Shown here: positions 1-8,378 of the stretch, one piece after another
Layout: the number at the start of each line of letters is the position of its first letter
Position numbering within the stretch: the first letter of the stretch is position 1
DNA from: an uncultured Lentisphaeria bacterium
GTDB lineage: Bacteria; Verrucomicrobiota; Lentisphaeria; Victivallales; UBA1829
Assembly (NCBI GenBank): GCA_949282305.1
Contig: CASDPB010000066.1
Location: 1-59,296 of the forward strand
DNA: 59,296 nucleotides
Direction of reading: 5' to 3'
The notes under the pieces: model-generated
What the model was told of the DNA's origin: nothing
Databases searched by the model: none
The model's input: only the letters and a program-made list of their open reading frames with translations
Program-made: the position numbers and the translations under genes

Positions 1-32
1 AAAGAGTAACGGGCGGCGTAAACGATTCTCAA

Positions 33-55
33 AAAATGAAATCTTCATTTTTTGA
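33..55. repeat. Short A/T-rich palindrome
   Basis: Two 10-base arms, AAAAAATGAA and TTCATTTTTT, are perfectly complementary around a 3-base loop. The sequence lies in decayed insertion-sequence DNA. It could form a weak bidirectional terminator hairpin, but no intact gene ends here, so its role is unknown. Confidence 0.4.
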
Positions 56-101
56 CTGCTTCTATGTAATGCCGCCCTTGACAAATGGGGGGCATTACAC
101 T

Positions 102-298
102 GACATACTCTTTGATTTGGATATTCTCATATTTCAAGGCCTGCCGAAAATGTTCCATCTTTCCATGAACCCAATAGCGTCTGTGCCCGTCTATGCTGAT
201 CAGAATGTCATGAACCCTGAGTTCCGCCACGAACATGGCATATCCATGGATCAGGAACACATTTCGTAAAAAGTCATTCTTGATTTCAAGACGCCAGA
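102..298 (-). mobile_element. IS3-family transposase remnant, copy 1
   Basis: The minus strand encodes a piece of an IS3-family OrfB, including the stretch GHRRYWVHGKMEHFRQALKY and then IQIKEYVS. This aligns with the part of IS3 (IS407-like) transposases where the consensus reads roughly DGKGR..DN.F.ERLWR..KYE..YLKEY. The usual DN and ERLW residues are altered. The same 197 bases occur at 1405-1601 with about a dozen differences by eye. Only this internal piece remains here; the N-terminal part and the C-terminal H-S-AL motif are missing, so it cannot be functional. Confidence 0.75.
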
Positions 299-497
299 TA
301 TTTTCCTACAGGCAGTATGTAATTGAGTCCAAAACCTGTTGTCTGATCTCCGGGATAGGGTATCGTATTACCTAAGGTAATAGCTCCAAAAATCATACCA
401 GGATGATTATAAAATTCGATTGCATTATTTCCAACTCCGGTATTCATCTTACCTTGTCCAAATGTATAGATTGAACCTGATAGAACAAAATTTAGGA
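286..497 (-). pseudogene. Truncated open fragment cut by IS remnant
   Basis: A minus-strand frame is open from about 497 down to a TGA at 286-288, just inside the IS remnant. It has no start codon before the ATG at 445-447. It reads SIYTFGQGKMNTGVGNNAIE and then contains FYNHPGMIFGAITLGNT and TTGFGLNYILPVGKYLAS. It looks like the beginning of a conserved domain whose rest was lost at the IS junction near 298. It overlaps the end of the upstream hypothetical gene in another frame. I do not recognise the family with confidence; a fragment of a secreted or polymorphic-toxin-type C-terminal domain is one possibility. Confidence 0.4.
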
Positions 498-1145
498 ATA
501 TCCATCTGATTCATCAGATTTGATTATTGGGAAAATAATAAGATAAATAAACAGCATTACCGATAAAATATCGAAAATGTTACTAGCCTTTAATTTCCGA
601 TGTAGCATTTTCTGTGTCGTCTCCAGCGTTCCCAACGCGATAAGTCCCAGTCCTGCACGTGATGCTATTGTTTCTTTTAGTGTATAGATGTTTTCTGAAA
701 ACAAGTGGATCAGTATACCATATTTTTTTGAACTGATGATGTATTTTATATCAGTTGAATAAGCCAATGCCGGAGAAGATAATGTAATTTCATCTTGGTC
801 GTATTTGACTTGTATATAAGGACTCAGACTTGATACCATAAAGTTGATTTTCATAGAGTTATCCAAGCAGTAAGTCCCTTGATAATAACATGGAGACAGT
901 AATCTCGCAATTCCGCTCCTATCATTTTGGGCTTCAAATACTATTTTTTCTTTTGATTTTTCATGAGAGAAATGTAATTCAATATTCTTATTTACAACCT
1001 GATAATGACACGTTGAGAGCAAAATAGATTGGCTACGATCAACTCCACCATATAATTTTATGGTTTTTAGGAAAAGACGTGATGTGTAGAATAATGCAAT
1101 TCGAGCTTTAGTTTTTTCAAGTACCCATGGCATATTTGAAGTCAT
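492..1145 (-). CDS. Hypothetical protein with C-terminal membrane segment
   Basis: A 217-residue protein of unknown family. It has no signal peptide. A single strongly hydrophobic segment lies near the C terminus (about residues 189-208, containing ILSVMLFIYLIIFPII) and is followed by a short acidic tail, so it may be tail-anchored. The DNA is clearly richer in A+T than neighbouring genes, and the gene sits between two IS3 remnants, which suggests acquired DNA. No ribosome binding site is obvious before the ATG. It may be a leftover of a toxin/immunity or phage-type cargo, but nothing in the sequence proves this. Confidence 0.5.
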   Translation of the reverse strand: MTSNMPWVLEKTKARIALFYTSRLFLKTIKLYGGVDRSQSILLSTCHYQVVNKNIELHFSHEKSKEKIVFEAQNDRSGIARLLSPCYYQGTYCLDNSMKINFMVSSLSPYIQVKYDQDEITLSSPALAYSTDIKYIISSKKYGILIHLFSENIYTLKETIASRAGLGLIALGTLETTQKMLHRKLKASNIFDILSVMLFIYLIIFPIIKSDESDGYS

Positions 1146-1233
1146 GTTTACTAACCTTAATTTTGATTATCAAAAGGAGTTTTTCAACTTGAAGGTCAAG
1201 ATACTGTGCCTTTCCCCTCAAGTTGGATAACTT

Positions 1234-1822
1234 TTATTGACAGATTGGTGTAAAGACCCTTGGTTTACTATATTCCATTGTTTGTTGATTACAAGTCCCG
1301 AAATAGACTTCATCCGGCGTTCGATATTGGAGTGCCGAATGAATCCGCCTGGAGTTATAAAAATTCACATAATGCTGAACACCGAAAACGAGCTAAGGCA
1401 AGCTGACATACTCTTTGATTTTGATGTCCTCATATTTCAAGGCCTGCCGAAAATGTTCCATCTTTCCATGAACCCAATAGCGTCTGTGCCCGTCTATGCT
1501 GATCAGAATGCCATGAATCCTGAGTTCCGCAACGAATATGGCATATCCATGGATCAGGGACACATTTCGTAAAGAGTCATTCTCAATTTTGAGACGCCAG
1601 AGCTTTTTCTATAGATTATTTATTTTCTTTTCGCTCGGTCTTGGACTGGAAAATCTCGGAAGCGCCTTCCATGAGTTTCTTTTTTCACTGCTGAACCGAA
1701 TTTGGCCGGACCTGATATTTTCCCGCGATTTCTGCCATGGTCAATTCACTGCAAAGCAATGCCACGTTGGAGTCATACGACTTTTTATAAAAAATCCCTC
1801 CCTTTTCAGGTTCATTTAACGG
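1234..1822 (-). mobile_element. IS3-family element remnant, copy 2 (orfA + orfB pieces)
   Basis: Two transposase pieces lie in order on the minus strand. Near 1622-1810 is an OrfA remnant with ELTMAEIAGKYQVRPN, then an in-frame stop, then a KKLMEGASEIF motif; this is the helix-turn-helix region typical of IS3 OrfA. Directly after it, 1601-1234 encodes the OrfB C terminus with KYEDIKIKEYVS and, after a frame break near 1400, NSRRIHSALQYRTPDEVYF. The last motif corresponds to the conserved Y-N-RPHSAL-TP--Y end of IS3 transposases. Most of orfB, including the first two DDE acidic residues, is deleted. It is non-functional. Clear terminal inverted repeats could not be identified. Confidence 0.8.
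1405..1601. repeat. Second copy of the 197-base IS-derived repeat
   Basis: This segment matches 102-298 over its full length at roughly 93 percent by eye, both starting at GACATACTC and ending at GACGCCAGA. The pair are direct repeats about 1.3 kb apart enclosing the hypothetical gene at 492-1145. They are old copies of one transposase segment and could support deletion of the DNA between them by recombination. Confidence 0.85.
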
Positions 1823-1868
1823 GCTTTTGACATCAAGTCAACTACAAGTAGTCAGTGGGACAGTGGGG

Positions 1869-1899
1869 CTTCCGGGAGGAAGGGGGGAACTCCCGGAAG
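1869..1899 (-). terminator. Hairpin after kbl, no U-tract
   Basis: CTTCCGGGAG and CTCCCGGAAG form a perfect 10-bp GC-rich stem with an 11-base loop, 25 bases beyond the kbl stop codon. There is no run of T on either side. It probably marks the 3' end of the tdh-kbl transcript. Confidence 0.5.
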
Positions 1900-1923
1900 T
1901 GGTTTCCGCAATCTATTCGGCGG

Positions 1924-3108
1924 TTATATCCCGACTTCTTTCTTTGCCTGAATGAATGCCTGGACCGCGAATTCAAGATCCGCGCGGGAATGGGCGGCGG
2001 AAATCTGTGTGCGAATACGCGCTTCGCCTTTCGGAACCACCGGATAGTAGAATCCTGTCACATAGACGCCTTTTTCAAGGAGATTTGCCGCCATATTCTG
2101 GGCGAGAACGGCATCTCCGAGCATGATCGGCACGATGGGATGGGTGCCGTCCTTGATCGTGAAGCCCGCTTTTTTCATGGCATTCCGGAAATACAGGGTG
2201 TTTTCCTGGAGTTTTTTACGGAGTTCGGGGGATTCCGCCGCAAGTTCCAGCGCTTTCAGTGAGGCGCAGACGACTGCCGGGGGAACCGTATTGCTGAACA
2301 GGTAGGGACGGGAACGCTGGCGGAGCAGATCGATGATCTCCCTGCGCCCGCTGGTATAGCCGCCGCTGGCGCCGCCGAGCGCTTTGCCGAGCGTTCCGGT
2401 GATGATGTCCACGCGTCCTTCAACACCGCAGTATTCGGAGCTGCCGCGTCCGTGTTCCCCGACAAAACCGACTGCGTGGGAGTCGTCCACCATGACCAGG
2501 GCTTCATATTTGTCCGCGAGATCGCAGATTCCCTTCAGGTTCGCGATATAGCCGTCCATGGAAAACACACCATCCGTGGCGATCAGTTTGAAACGTGCGC
2601 CGGAAGCGGCTTTCAACTGTTCCTCCAAATCCGCCATATCGTTATTCCTATAGCGGAAACGCCGTGCCTTGCAGAGACGGATACCGTCAATGATGCTGGC
2701 ATGGTTCAATGCGTCGCTGACAATGGCGTCTTCGGGACCGAGCAGAGTTTCAAAAAGACCGCCGTTCGCATCGAAGCAGGAACCGTAGAGGATCGTATCC
2801 TCCGTGCCGAGAAAGGCGGAAATTCTCTGTTCCAGCTCCTTGTGAATATCCTGTGTGCCGCAGATGAAACGGACGGAGGAAAGCCCGTATCCGCGTTTCT
2901 CCGTGCCCTCCTGCGCCGCCTTGATGACTTCGGGATGGTCTGCAAGCCCGAGATAGTTGTTGGCACACATATTCAGGACCTGTTTTCCGCCTTTGACTTC
3001 TATTTTCGCATTCTGCGGGCTGGTGATGATCCGCTCCGTCTTGTAGAGCCCCGCGCTGCGGATGCCTTCGAGTTCCTGCAGCAGATGCTTCCGGAAATTC
3101 TGATACAT
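1924..3108 (-). CDS. kbl: Glycine C-acetyltransferase (2-amino-3-ketobutyrate CoA ligase)
   Basis: Cleaves 2-amino-3-oxobutyrate with CoA to glycine and acetyl-CoA, the second step of threonine breakdown through threonine dehydrogenase. The 394-residue length matches the family (398 in E. coli). It is a PLP-dependent alpha-oxoamine synthase: the cofactor lysine is K242 in [17 protein letters not shown], the PLP-binding aspartate lies in [17 protein letters not shown] (about 207-222), and [13 protein letters not shown] (about 112-124) belongs to the ring-stacking region. The gene starts 3 bases after the tdh stop on the same strand, so the two form an operon and act in sequence on an unstable intermediate. 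Confidence 0.95.
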   Translation of the reverse strand: MYQNFRKHLLQELEGIRSAGLYKTERIITSPQNAKIEVKGGKQVLNMCANNYLGLADHPEVIKAAQEGTEKRGYGLSSVRFICGTQDIHKELEQRISAFLGTEDTILYGSCFDANGGLFETLLGPEDAIVSDALNHASIIDGIRLCKARRFRYRNNDMADLEEQLKAASGARFKLIATDGVFSMDGYIANLKGICDLADKYEALVMVDDSHAVGFVGEHGRGSSEYCGVEGRVDIITGTLGKALGGASGGYTSGRREIIDLLRQRSRPYLFSNTVPPAVVCASLKALELAAESPELRKKLQENTLYFRNAMKKAGFTIKDGTHPIVPIMLGDAVLAQNMAANLLEKGVYVTGFYYPVVPKGEARIRTQISAAHSRADLEFAVQAFIQAKKEVGI

Positions 3109-3111
3109 GGT

Positions 3112-4140
3112 TTACTCCTCCCAGTTGAGAATGACTTTGCCGGATTTGCCGGAGCGCATGGCGTCGAAGCCCTTCCGGAAATCCGTATAGTGGTAATGAT
3201 GCGTGATGACCGGCGAAATGTCAAGCCCGGATTCGAGCATACTGCTCATTTTATACCAGGTTTCAAACATTTCGCGTCCGTAAATGCCTTTCAGAGTCAG
3301 TCCGTTGAAGATGATCTTGTCCCAGTCGACCTGCGTCTGATTCGGGAGGATGCCGAGGAGGGCGATTTTGCCGCCGTGACACATCACGTCGATCATGCTG
3401 CTCAGTGCGGCGGGGCTTCCCGACATTTCCAGTCCCACGTCGAACCCTTCCTTCATCTTGAGTTCCGCCATGACATCGGTCAGTTTTTCGCGTTTTGTAT
3501 TGACCGCGCGCGTAATCTTCATCTTCTTTGCCAGTTCCAGACGGTCGTCGTTGATGTCTGTAATCACGACATACCGCGCTCCCGCATGTTTTGCGATTGC
3601 CGCCGCCATGATGCCGATCGGACCCGCACCGGTGATGAGCACGTCTTCCCCGAGAAGGTCGAAAGAGAGCGCCGTATGCGTCGCGTTGCCGAGCGGATCG
3701 AAACAGGCGAAATAATCGGTTGGAATATCGGGATTGCAATGCCAGACGTTTGTAATCGGGATGCAGAGGTATTCCGCAAATGCGCCCTGACGGTTGACGC
3801 CGACTCCGCTTGTCGCATTGCAGAGGTGACGCCGCCCCGCGAGACAGTTGCGGCAGCGTCCGCAGACAATATGCCCTTCGCCGCTGACCAGTTCGCCGAT
3901 CTTCACGTCATGCACGTTGCTTCCGAATGCGGCAATGCGCCCGACGAATTCATGACCGATCACCATCGGCGTCCGAATGGTTTTCTGCGACCACTCGTCC
4001 CAGTTGTAAATATGCACATCCGTGCCGCAGATTGCCGTTTTTTCGATTTTGATGAGTACATCGTTGATGCCGTATTCCGGTATCGGGACTTCTCCGAGCG
4101 TCAGACCCGGAGCGGCTTCTTGCTTGATGAGTGCTTTCAT
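3112..4140 (-). CDS. tdh: L-threonine 3-dehydrogenase
   Basis: Zinc- and NAD-dependent oxidation of L-threonine to 2-amino-3-oxobutyrate, which Kbl then cleaves. The 342-residue protein is close to E. coli Tdh (341). Visible residues are C38 and H63-E64 of the catalytic zinc site, structural zinc cysteines C93, C96, C99 and C107, and the NAD fold motif [10 protein letters not shown]. The ATG at 4140 is chosen because AAGGAG lies just upstream and the product begins [12 protein letters not shown]; the open frame extends to 4209 without family support. Transcription likely starts from the consensus promoter at 4265-4292. Confidence 0.95.
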   Translation of the reverse strand: MKALIKQEAAPGLTLGEVPIPEYGINDVLIKIEKTAICGTDVHIYNWDEWSQKTIRTPMVIGHEFVGRIAAFGSNVHDVKIGELVSGEGHIVCGRCRNCLAGRRHLCNATSGVGVNRQGAFAEYLCIPITNVWHCNPDIPTDYFACFDPLGNATHTALSFDLLGEDVLITGAGPIGIMAAAIAKHAGARYVVITDINDDRLELAKKMKITRAVNTKREKLTDVMAELKMKEGFDVGLEMSGSPAALSSMIDVMCHGGKIALLGILPNQTQVDWDKIIFNGLTLKGIYGREMFETWYKMSSMLESGLDISPVITHHYHYTDFRKGFDAMRSGKSGKVILNWEE

Positions 4141-4264
4141 GCGGTTGAATCTCCTTTTGCCGGATAAGACGGGGACGGAACAAACAGCGGAGTTCCTTCC
4201 GTTTCTCATCTTTATCCTGTTTTTGCAGTGATTCGCATTTGATATTGTGAACCGAGTTTATTAT

Positions 4265-4292
4265 ATTATACGGCGGAAAAGGAAAATGTCAA
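4265..4292 (-). promoter_or_regulatory. Consensus promoter of tdh-kbl
   Basis: On the minus strand TTGACA (4287-4292) and TATAAT (4265-4270) are separated by 16 bases. Both hexamers match the sigma-70 consensus exactly. The promoter lies about 125 bases before the tdh start and back to back with a weaker promoter for the XRE-cupin gene. Confidence 0.75.
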
Positions 4293-4301
4293 GAGTGCTT
4301 G

Positions 4302-4331
4302 TTGAATATATTTAACAAAAAATGGTATTAT
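4302..4331 (+). promoter_or_regulatory. Candidate promoter abutting the XRE-cupin start
   Basis: TTGAAT (4302-4307), an 18-base spacer and TATTAT (4326-4331) end one base before the ATG at 4333. If this is the real promoter, transcription would begin inside the first codons, so the gene would need an internal start such as the GTG at 4375, or another promoter. Confidence 0.35.
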
Positions 4332-4332
4332 A

Positions 4333-4914
4333 ATGAACAGAAGATCGGAAATACCGGATTTGCCGGCTGTCGGGGTGAATGTCCACAAGGAGCGCCGCAG
4401 ACAGCAGTTGTCGCTGGATGCGCTTGCCGCCGGGAGCGGGGTATCCAAGGCGATGCTTTCGCAGATCGAATCGGGAAAAGTGAATCCGACGGTTGCCACG
4501 ATGTGGAAGATCGCCTATGCCCTCGGGGTTGATTTTGAGCTGCTTCTGAAAGGGGAGGGGGGCAAGATCAAGAAGTTCGAGGTGAACCGTGCGGACAGCA
4601 TTACTTCGTTCTCAACGGACCGCTCCGGCACTGTGTTCAAGGTGCTGTCCCCGATCAGCATGGCGGAGGAGCTTGAGTTTTATCTGGTTACGCTGGAGCC
4701 CGGCAGTATTCACCGCTCCCAGCCGCATACGGATGGAACGGAGGAGTTCATTACCGTTCTGTCGGGGGATGTCCGTATTTCCGCAGGCAGAAACAGCGCG
4801 GAACTGCATCGGGGCGATTTCATTCATTACCAGAGTGATATTGAACACTCGATAGAGAATATTTCCGATGCGAGGGCGGAGGTTTATATGATCGTCCGCT
4901 TTGCCGCCCGTTAA
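4333..4914 (+). CDS. XRE-family transcriptional regulator with cupin domain
   Basis: A 193-residue regulator. The N-terminal helix-turn-helix (about residues 15-70) includes SLDALAAGSGVSKAMLSQIE and GKVNPTVATMWKIA. The C-terminal cupin sensor domain (about 105-190) includes PGSIHRSQPHTDGTEEFITV. This architecture is known for regulators of amino-acid and polyamine catabolism. The gene is divergent from tdh-kbl across a 190-base gap holding promoters in both directions, so control of threonine breakdown is the natural inference. There is no Shine-Dalgarno before the ATG at 4333, and a promoter-like -10 box touches it. The true start may be a few codons downstream. Confidence 0.85.
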   Translation: MNRRSEIPDLPAVGVNVHKERRRQQLSLDALAAGSGVSKAMLSQIESGKVNPTVATMWKIAYALGVDFELLLKGEGGKIKKFEVNRADSITSFSTDRSGTVFKVLSPISMAEELEFYLVTLEPGSIHRSQPHTDGTEEFITVLSGDVRISAGRNSAELHRGDFIHYQSDIEHSIENISDARAEVYMIVRFAAR

Positions 4915-5066
4915 AGTTCCGGCGTTCCAGTCAAAAACAAAGAGCGCAGTGTTCCGCTTCTGCGCGGCCGGTATTCCCGCACAGGAACGCGGCGGAACCG
5001 GAAGTCCCGCATGGTTTTTCTTCTTGCGATGCGTGCCGTGCGGTGCCAAACCTGTTTTCCGGTATG

Positions 5067-5099
5067 AAAAGCCCGGCGGAGAGTCTGAATCTGCCGGGC
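5067..5099 (-). terminator. Terminator of the multi-TM channel-like gene
   Basis: On the minus strand GCCCGGC and GCCGGGC form a 7-bp stem around a 15-base loop, followed by TTTTC. It lies 22 bases past the stop codon at 5121. The rest of 4915-5120 shows no gene. Confidence 0.55.
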
Positions 5100-5120
5100 G
5101 CAATGACAGGAGATATTGAG

Positions 5121-6602
5121 TTACTGTTTCCTGGAGAACTTGTCACACCATTCATTCAGTTTTTTTGCGGCGAGTTCACGTCCGCCGATTCCGAATGCAA
5201 TGGCGAAGGCGACGCAGACAGCGCCGAGAACCATTGTAAATGCCGTGGTGACGATTGCCCCGCCGATCTGCATTGTGTTGAGGGCGATGGCGCCGGTGAA
5301 GATCAGGACGATTACCTTGACCGCAAGGGAAAGCGTTTTTGCGTTTTCACTCCTGCTGACCGCGTCGGCTGCCACATTAGCCAGGAAAATACCGATCAGC
5401 ATTACGACGATGCCGAGAAGAATGTTGCCGCCGAAGGTCAGGAACTGGCGGAGAAGTCCGGCGAGTTCAGTGAATCCAAGAATGTTGCACGCCGCGATCG
5501 CCGCAAGGAACATGATCGCAATCATGGCCAGCTTTCCTGCGACCTGCGCGGGTGTGACTGTCGCATTTTCCTTGTATACGCCGATTGCCGTGATGAGCCT
5601 GTTGAAGCCGAAGCCTTCCAGAAGCTGGACAACGATTCCGCTGACGATTCCCCCGATCAGGAATGCCGCGAAAAGCAGAACTGCGGCGCCGATGACATTG
5701 CCTGTCGCATTCAGAATCAGGTTGAAGAAACCGGAAACGGAATCCGTGAGAGCGTCGATTTTGAGGGCGGTCAAAGAGGAAATGATGACCGGGATTGCCA
5801 CCAGAACGTAGGACACCAGTCCGAGGAGTTGCGAAAGAGTTGATTTTTCGCCGAATACCTTGCCGCAGCCTGCCTGCGACCCGAGTTCGTCAATACGCGC
5901 GGCGAAGGAGAGTCCGGAGACCGCCTTGCGGACGATTTTCGCGACAAAGAGTCCGAAGACCAGAATCGCCGCCGCGGCGATAAGGTTCGGAATGAACTCA
6001 AGGACTTTGGACATCATCTTTTCCAGGGAATCCGTGATGCCTTCGATCTTGAGAGCGCGGAGGATTGCCGGCAGGAAGAGCAGGAAGACTACATAGTAAA
6101 CCGTGGAAGCGGTAATCTGGCTGACGGACTTTGAATTTTCCAGATGCGGTGCCAGCTTTTCGTCAAGTTTGAGTGTCTTGAATACACTCAGGGAGGCAAA
6201 TTTGATGACCGTCGCCACAACCCATGCAATGAAGGCAAGCAGTGCCGCGCCGATGATATTTGCCGCATAGTTCGTGATTCTGTCAACGAAACTGGTGATC
6301 GGCTGAGCCGCTTCGTTGAGTTTCAGCACGCTGAAGCAGCCGAGAATGGTGATGAGCAGAACGATGAAGAATACGACTCTGCTGATGAGCAGTTCGATTT
6401 TTGCGCCCGCGTCATTGCCGTCTTCCGGAATGCAGCCGGACAGTTTTTTCCCGACTTCAAATTTTTTCAGGACGAGTGCCGTGCGGTTGGAAAGGAGGAT
6501 TGCCACCAGCCAGCCCGCCAGCAGGAGCAGCAATGCGCCGACCAGCTGCAGAACATTGCTCTCCACGATCATTTTCCAGATGTTTCCAAAGAATTCTTCC
6601 AT
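5121..6602 (-). CDS. Mechanosensitive-channel-related membrane protein (TM_helix repeats)
   Basis: A 493-residue integral membrane protein built of repeated helix units. Each unit has a hydrophobic helix with small residues followed by an amphipathic stretch, for example NIIGAALLAFIAWVVATVIK, FIPNLIAAAAILVFGLFVAK and GNVIGAAVLLFAAFLIGGIV. This fits the CmpX-like group with conserved TM_helix repeats, distantly related to MscS channels; the MscS beta domain is not evident. The C terminus ends with a glycine-rich AFGIGGRELAAKKLNEW, as in that group. The start at 6602 is preferred because AAGGGGAG lies just before it; the longer frame to 6647 lacks such a site. Its role is probably in envelope or osmotic stress. 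Confidence 0.8.
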   Translation of the reverse strand: MEEFFGNIWKMIVESNVLQLVGALLLLLAGWLVAILLSNRTALVLKKFEVGKKLSGCIPEDGNDAGAKIELLISRVVFFIVLLITILGCFSVLKLNEAAQPITSFVDRITNYAANIIGAALLAFIAWVVATVIKFASLSVFKTLKLDEKLAPHLENSKSVSQITASTVYYVVFLLFLPAILRALKIEGITDSLEKMMSKVLEFIPNLIAAAAILVFGLFVAKIVRKAVSGLSFAARIDELGSQAGCGKVFGEKSTLSQLLGLVSYVLVAIPVIISSLTALKIDALTDSVSGFFNLILNATGNVIGAAVLLFAAFLIGGIVSGIVVQLLEGFGFNRLITAIGVYKENATVTPAQVAGKLAMIAIMFLAAIAACNILGFTELAGLLRQFLTFGGNILLGIVVMLIGIFLANVAADAVSRSENAKTLSLAVKVIVLIFTGAIALNTMQIGGAIVTTAFTMVLGAVCVAFAIAFGIGGRELAAKKLNEWCDKFSRKQ

Positions 6603-6811
6603 TTTGAAGATCTCCCCTTGTTTGTTGTTGTTTTCACTTGGAATCATGGCATAAGGTAAAATAATATGGAAATGCGGAAAAAAAAGCCGTTTTTATACAA
6701 ATTTATCAATTTTTTTGCAAAAGGCAAAGAGTGAAAAATGAGTTGAAACAGCGGCGGTTATTCAAAAGGGAGTACAAAAATATGGGATAGATGTCCGCCG
6801 GATGCGCATTT

Positions 6812-6847
6812 CGCGGGAACCGTGCACTTCCGCAACTGGTTCCCGCG
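6812..6847 (-). terminator. Hairpin after the PhoH-like gene, no U-tract
   Basis: CGCGGGAACC and GGTTCCCGCG pair perfectly over 10 bp around a 16-base loop, 7 bases past the stop at 6854. No T run follows on either strand. The remaining DNA between 6603 and 6811 is A/T-rich and probably holds the promoter of the channel-like gene. Confidence 0.5.
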
Positions 6848-6853
6848 GTTTGC

Positions 6854-8173
6854 TCACAGATATTCCGCGGCTGCTGCGGCAAGTTCGCTGCGTTCGCTTT
6901 TCCGCAGAGTGATATGACCGTGAAGAGGCAGGTCTTTGAAGCGTTCGACAATATAGCTGAGCCCGTTGCTGGAGGCATCGAGATACGGATTGTCGATCTG
7001 TTCCGGGTCGCCGGTCAGAACCATTTTCGTTTCCTCTCCGGCACGGCTGACAATTGTTTTCACTTCATGCGGAGTCAGGTTCTGCGCTTCGTCAATGATG
7101 ACAAACTGATGCGGGATGCTGCGTCCCCGGATGTAGGTCAGTGCTTCGAGCTCAAGTTTGCCGGTGCGGATCAGCTCGTCGACTTTGCGCCTGACCGATT
7201 CTCCGCGTTTTTCCGTATGGAGAAGATAGTCCAGATTATCATAAATCGGCTGCATCCAGACACTCAGTTTTTCATTTTTATCGCCCGGAAGATAACCGAT
7301 GTCTCTTCCGAGGGGAATGATCGGGCGCGACACCAGAATGGATTCAAACAGAGCGTCGCGCAGAACCAGCTGGAGAGCCGCCGCAAGCGCCAGCAGGGTT
7401 TTCCCGGAGCCCGCCTGTCCGACGAGAGTTACGACCTGAATCGCGGGATCTGTCAGAAGCTGGAGCGCAATGCGCTGTTCCCGGCTGCGCGGCTTGATGT
7501 TCCAGACATTGTCGCCGGTGAGTTCATGCGGCATGACGAGTCTGCCGTCGCGGAAAAGCCCGATTGCGGATTTCGTGCCGCATTTCATGGTCAGGAACTC
7601 ATTCGGATGCAGACTCAGCCCGTCCGGAACTGCGACTGACTTGTTTTTGTAGAATTCGTCAATGACCTGCTGCGGGACTTCTGTTTCCGAGGTGCCGGAA
7701 TAGAGTTCTTCGGATTTGACGGTCTGGCATTCAAAGTCTTCGACGGGAATGCCGAGGCCGTCCGCGCGGAGACGCAGATTCAGATCCTTTGTAATCAGAG
7801 TGACGCTGTCGCCTTTTTTCGCACGTTTCAGGAGCATGTATGCGACTTGGAGAATCCGGTTGTCCGCGATGCTCATATCCATTTTTTCCGGCATTTCGCC
7901 TTCGCCTGTCAGGATCATGAGTCTGCCGGAAGGTTTTCCTCCCGCCGCATTGTGGAGGGGGACTCCTTCGGAGAGTCTTCCTTCGCTGCGGAGTTTGTCG
8001 ATCATCCTCACAACCTGTCTTGAATTCCTGCCGAGTTCATCCTGATTTTTCTTGAACTTGTCCAGTTCTTCGATGACCGCCATCGGGATCACGACCAGAT
8101 TGTCCTGAAAGGAATGGAGCGCGTTTGCGCTGTGAAGGAGAACGTTGGTGTCCAGAACATAAGTTTTTGCCAT
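6854..8173 (-). CDS. PIN domain-PhoH family ATPase (YlaK-like)
   Basis: A 439-residue cytoplasmic protein with two domains. The N-terminal PIN nuclease-like domain (about 1-150) starts MAKTYVLDTNVLLHSANAL and keeps acidic positions at D8, E35-E36, D104 and D130. The C-terminal PhoH ATPase (about 230-439) has Walker A GQAGSGKT at 252-259 and the Walker B-like IIDEAQNLTPHE at about 359-370. Such proteins are linked to RNA metabolism as an RNA helicase/nuclease pair in one chain. The start at 8173 follows AAGGAG; the frame upstream to 8260 is not supported. It is divergent from the RNB exonuclease gene, another RNA-turnover protein. Confidence 0.9.
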   Translation of the reverse strand: MAKTYVLDTNVLLHSANALHSFQDNLVVIPMAVIEELDKFKKNQDELGRNSRQVVRMIDKLRSEGRLSEGVPLHNAAGGKPSGRLMILTGEGEMPEKMDMSIADNRILQVAYMLLKRAKKGDSVTLITKDLNLRLRADGLGIPVEDFECQTVKSEELYSGTSETEVPQQVIDEFYKNKSVAVPDGLSLHPNEFLTMKCGTKSAIGLFRDGRLVMPHELTGDNVWNIKPRSREQRIALQLLTDPAIQVVTLVGQAGSGKTLLALAAALQLVLRDALFESILVSRPIIPLGRDIGYLPGDKNEKLSVWMQPIYDNLDYLLHTEKRGESVRRKVDELIRTGKLELEALTYIRGRSIPHQFVIIDEAQNLTPHEVKTIVSRAGEETKMVLTGDPEQIDNPYLDASSNGLSYIVERFKDLPLHGHITLRKSERSELAAAAAEYL

Positions 8174-8378
8174 AAAAACAACTCCTTGCTTTTCTAGTGC
8201 TGTTTCAGCGTCTATAATGAAAATTGCGCGCAAATCGGATTTTGCAAGTCTGCATTTCATGATTTTTCGCGAAAAAACGTTTTTTATCGTCTGAAAAAGC
8301 GGGATTCCGGCTGTTTTCTATTGCATTCGGGCGTTTTCGATGTAAGTTTTCCTTAAAAATCATAACAGGAATGAATTT

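Noticed and set aside
68-98. Imperfect inverted repeat AATGCCGCCC ... GGGGGCATT as a possible IS end
   Set aside because: It is not matched at the second copy and no partner terminal repeat was found, so it cannot be called an IS terminus.
1538-1819. 93-residue plus-strand open frame in the IS remnant
   Set aside because: The opposite strand gives a clear IS3 OrfA helix-turn-helix remnant, so this frame is a shadow.
2452-4167. 571-residue plus-strand open frame
   Set aside because: It is antisense to tdh and kbl, which have full family motifs and ribosome binding sites. Its translation shows no domain and results from codon bias in GC-rich DNA.
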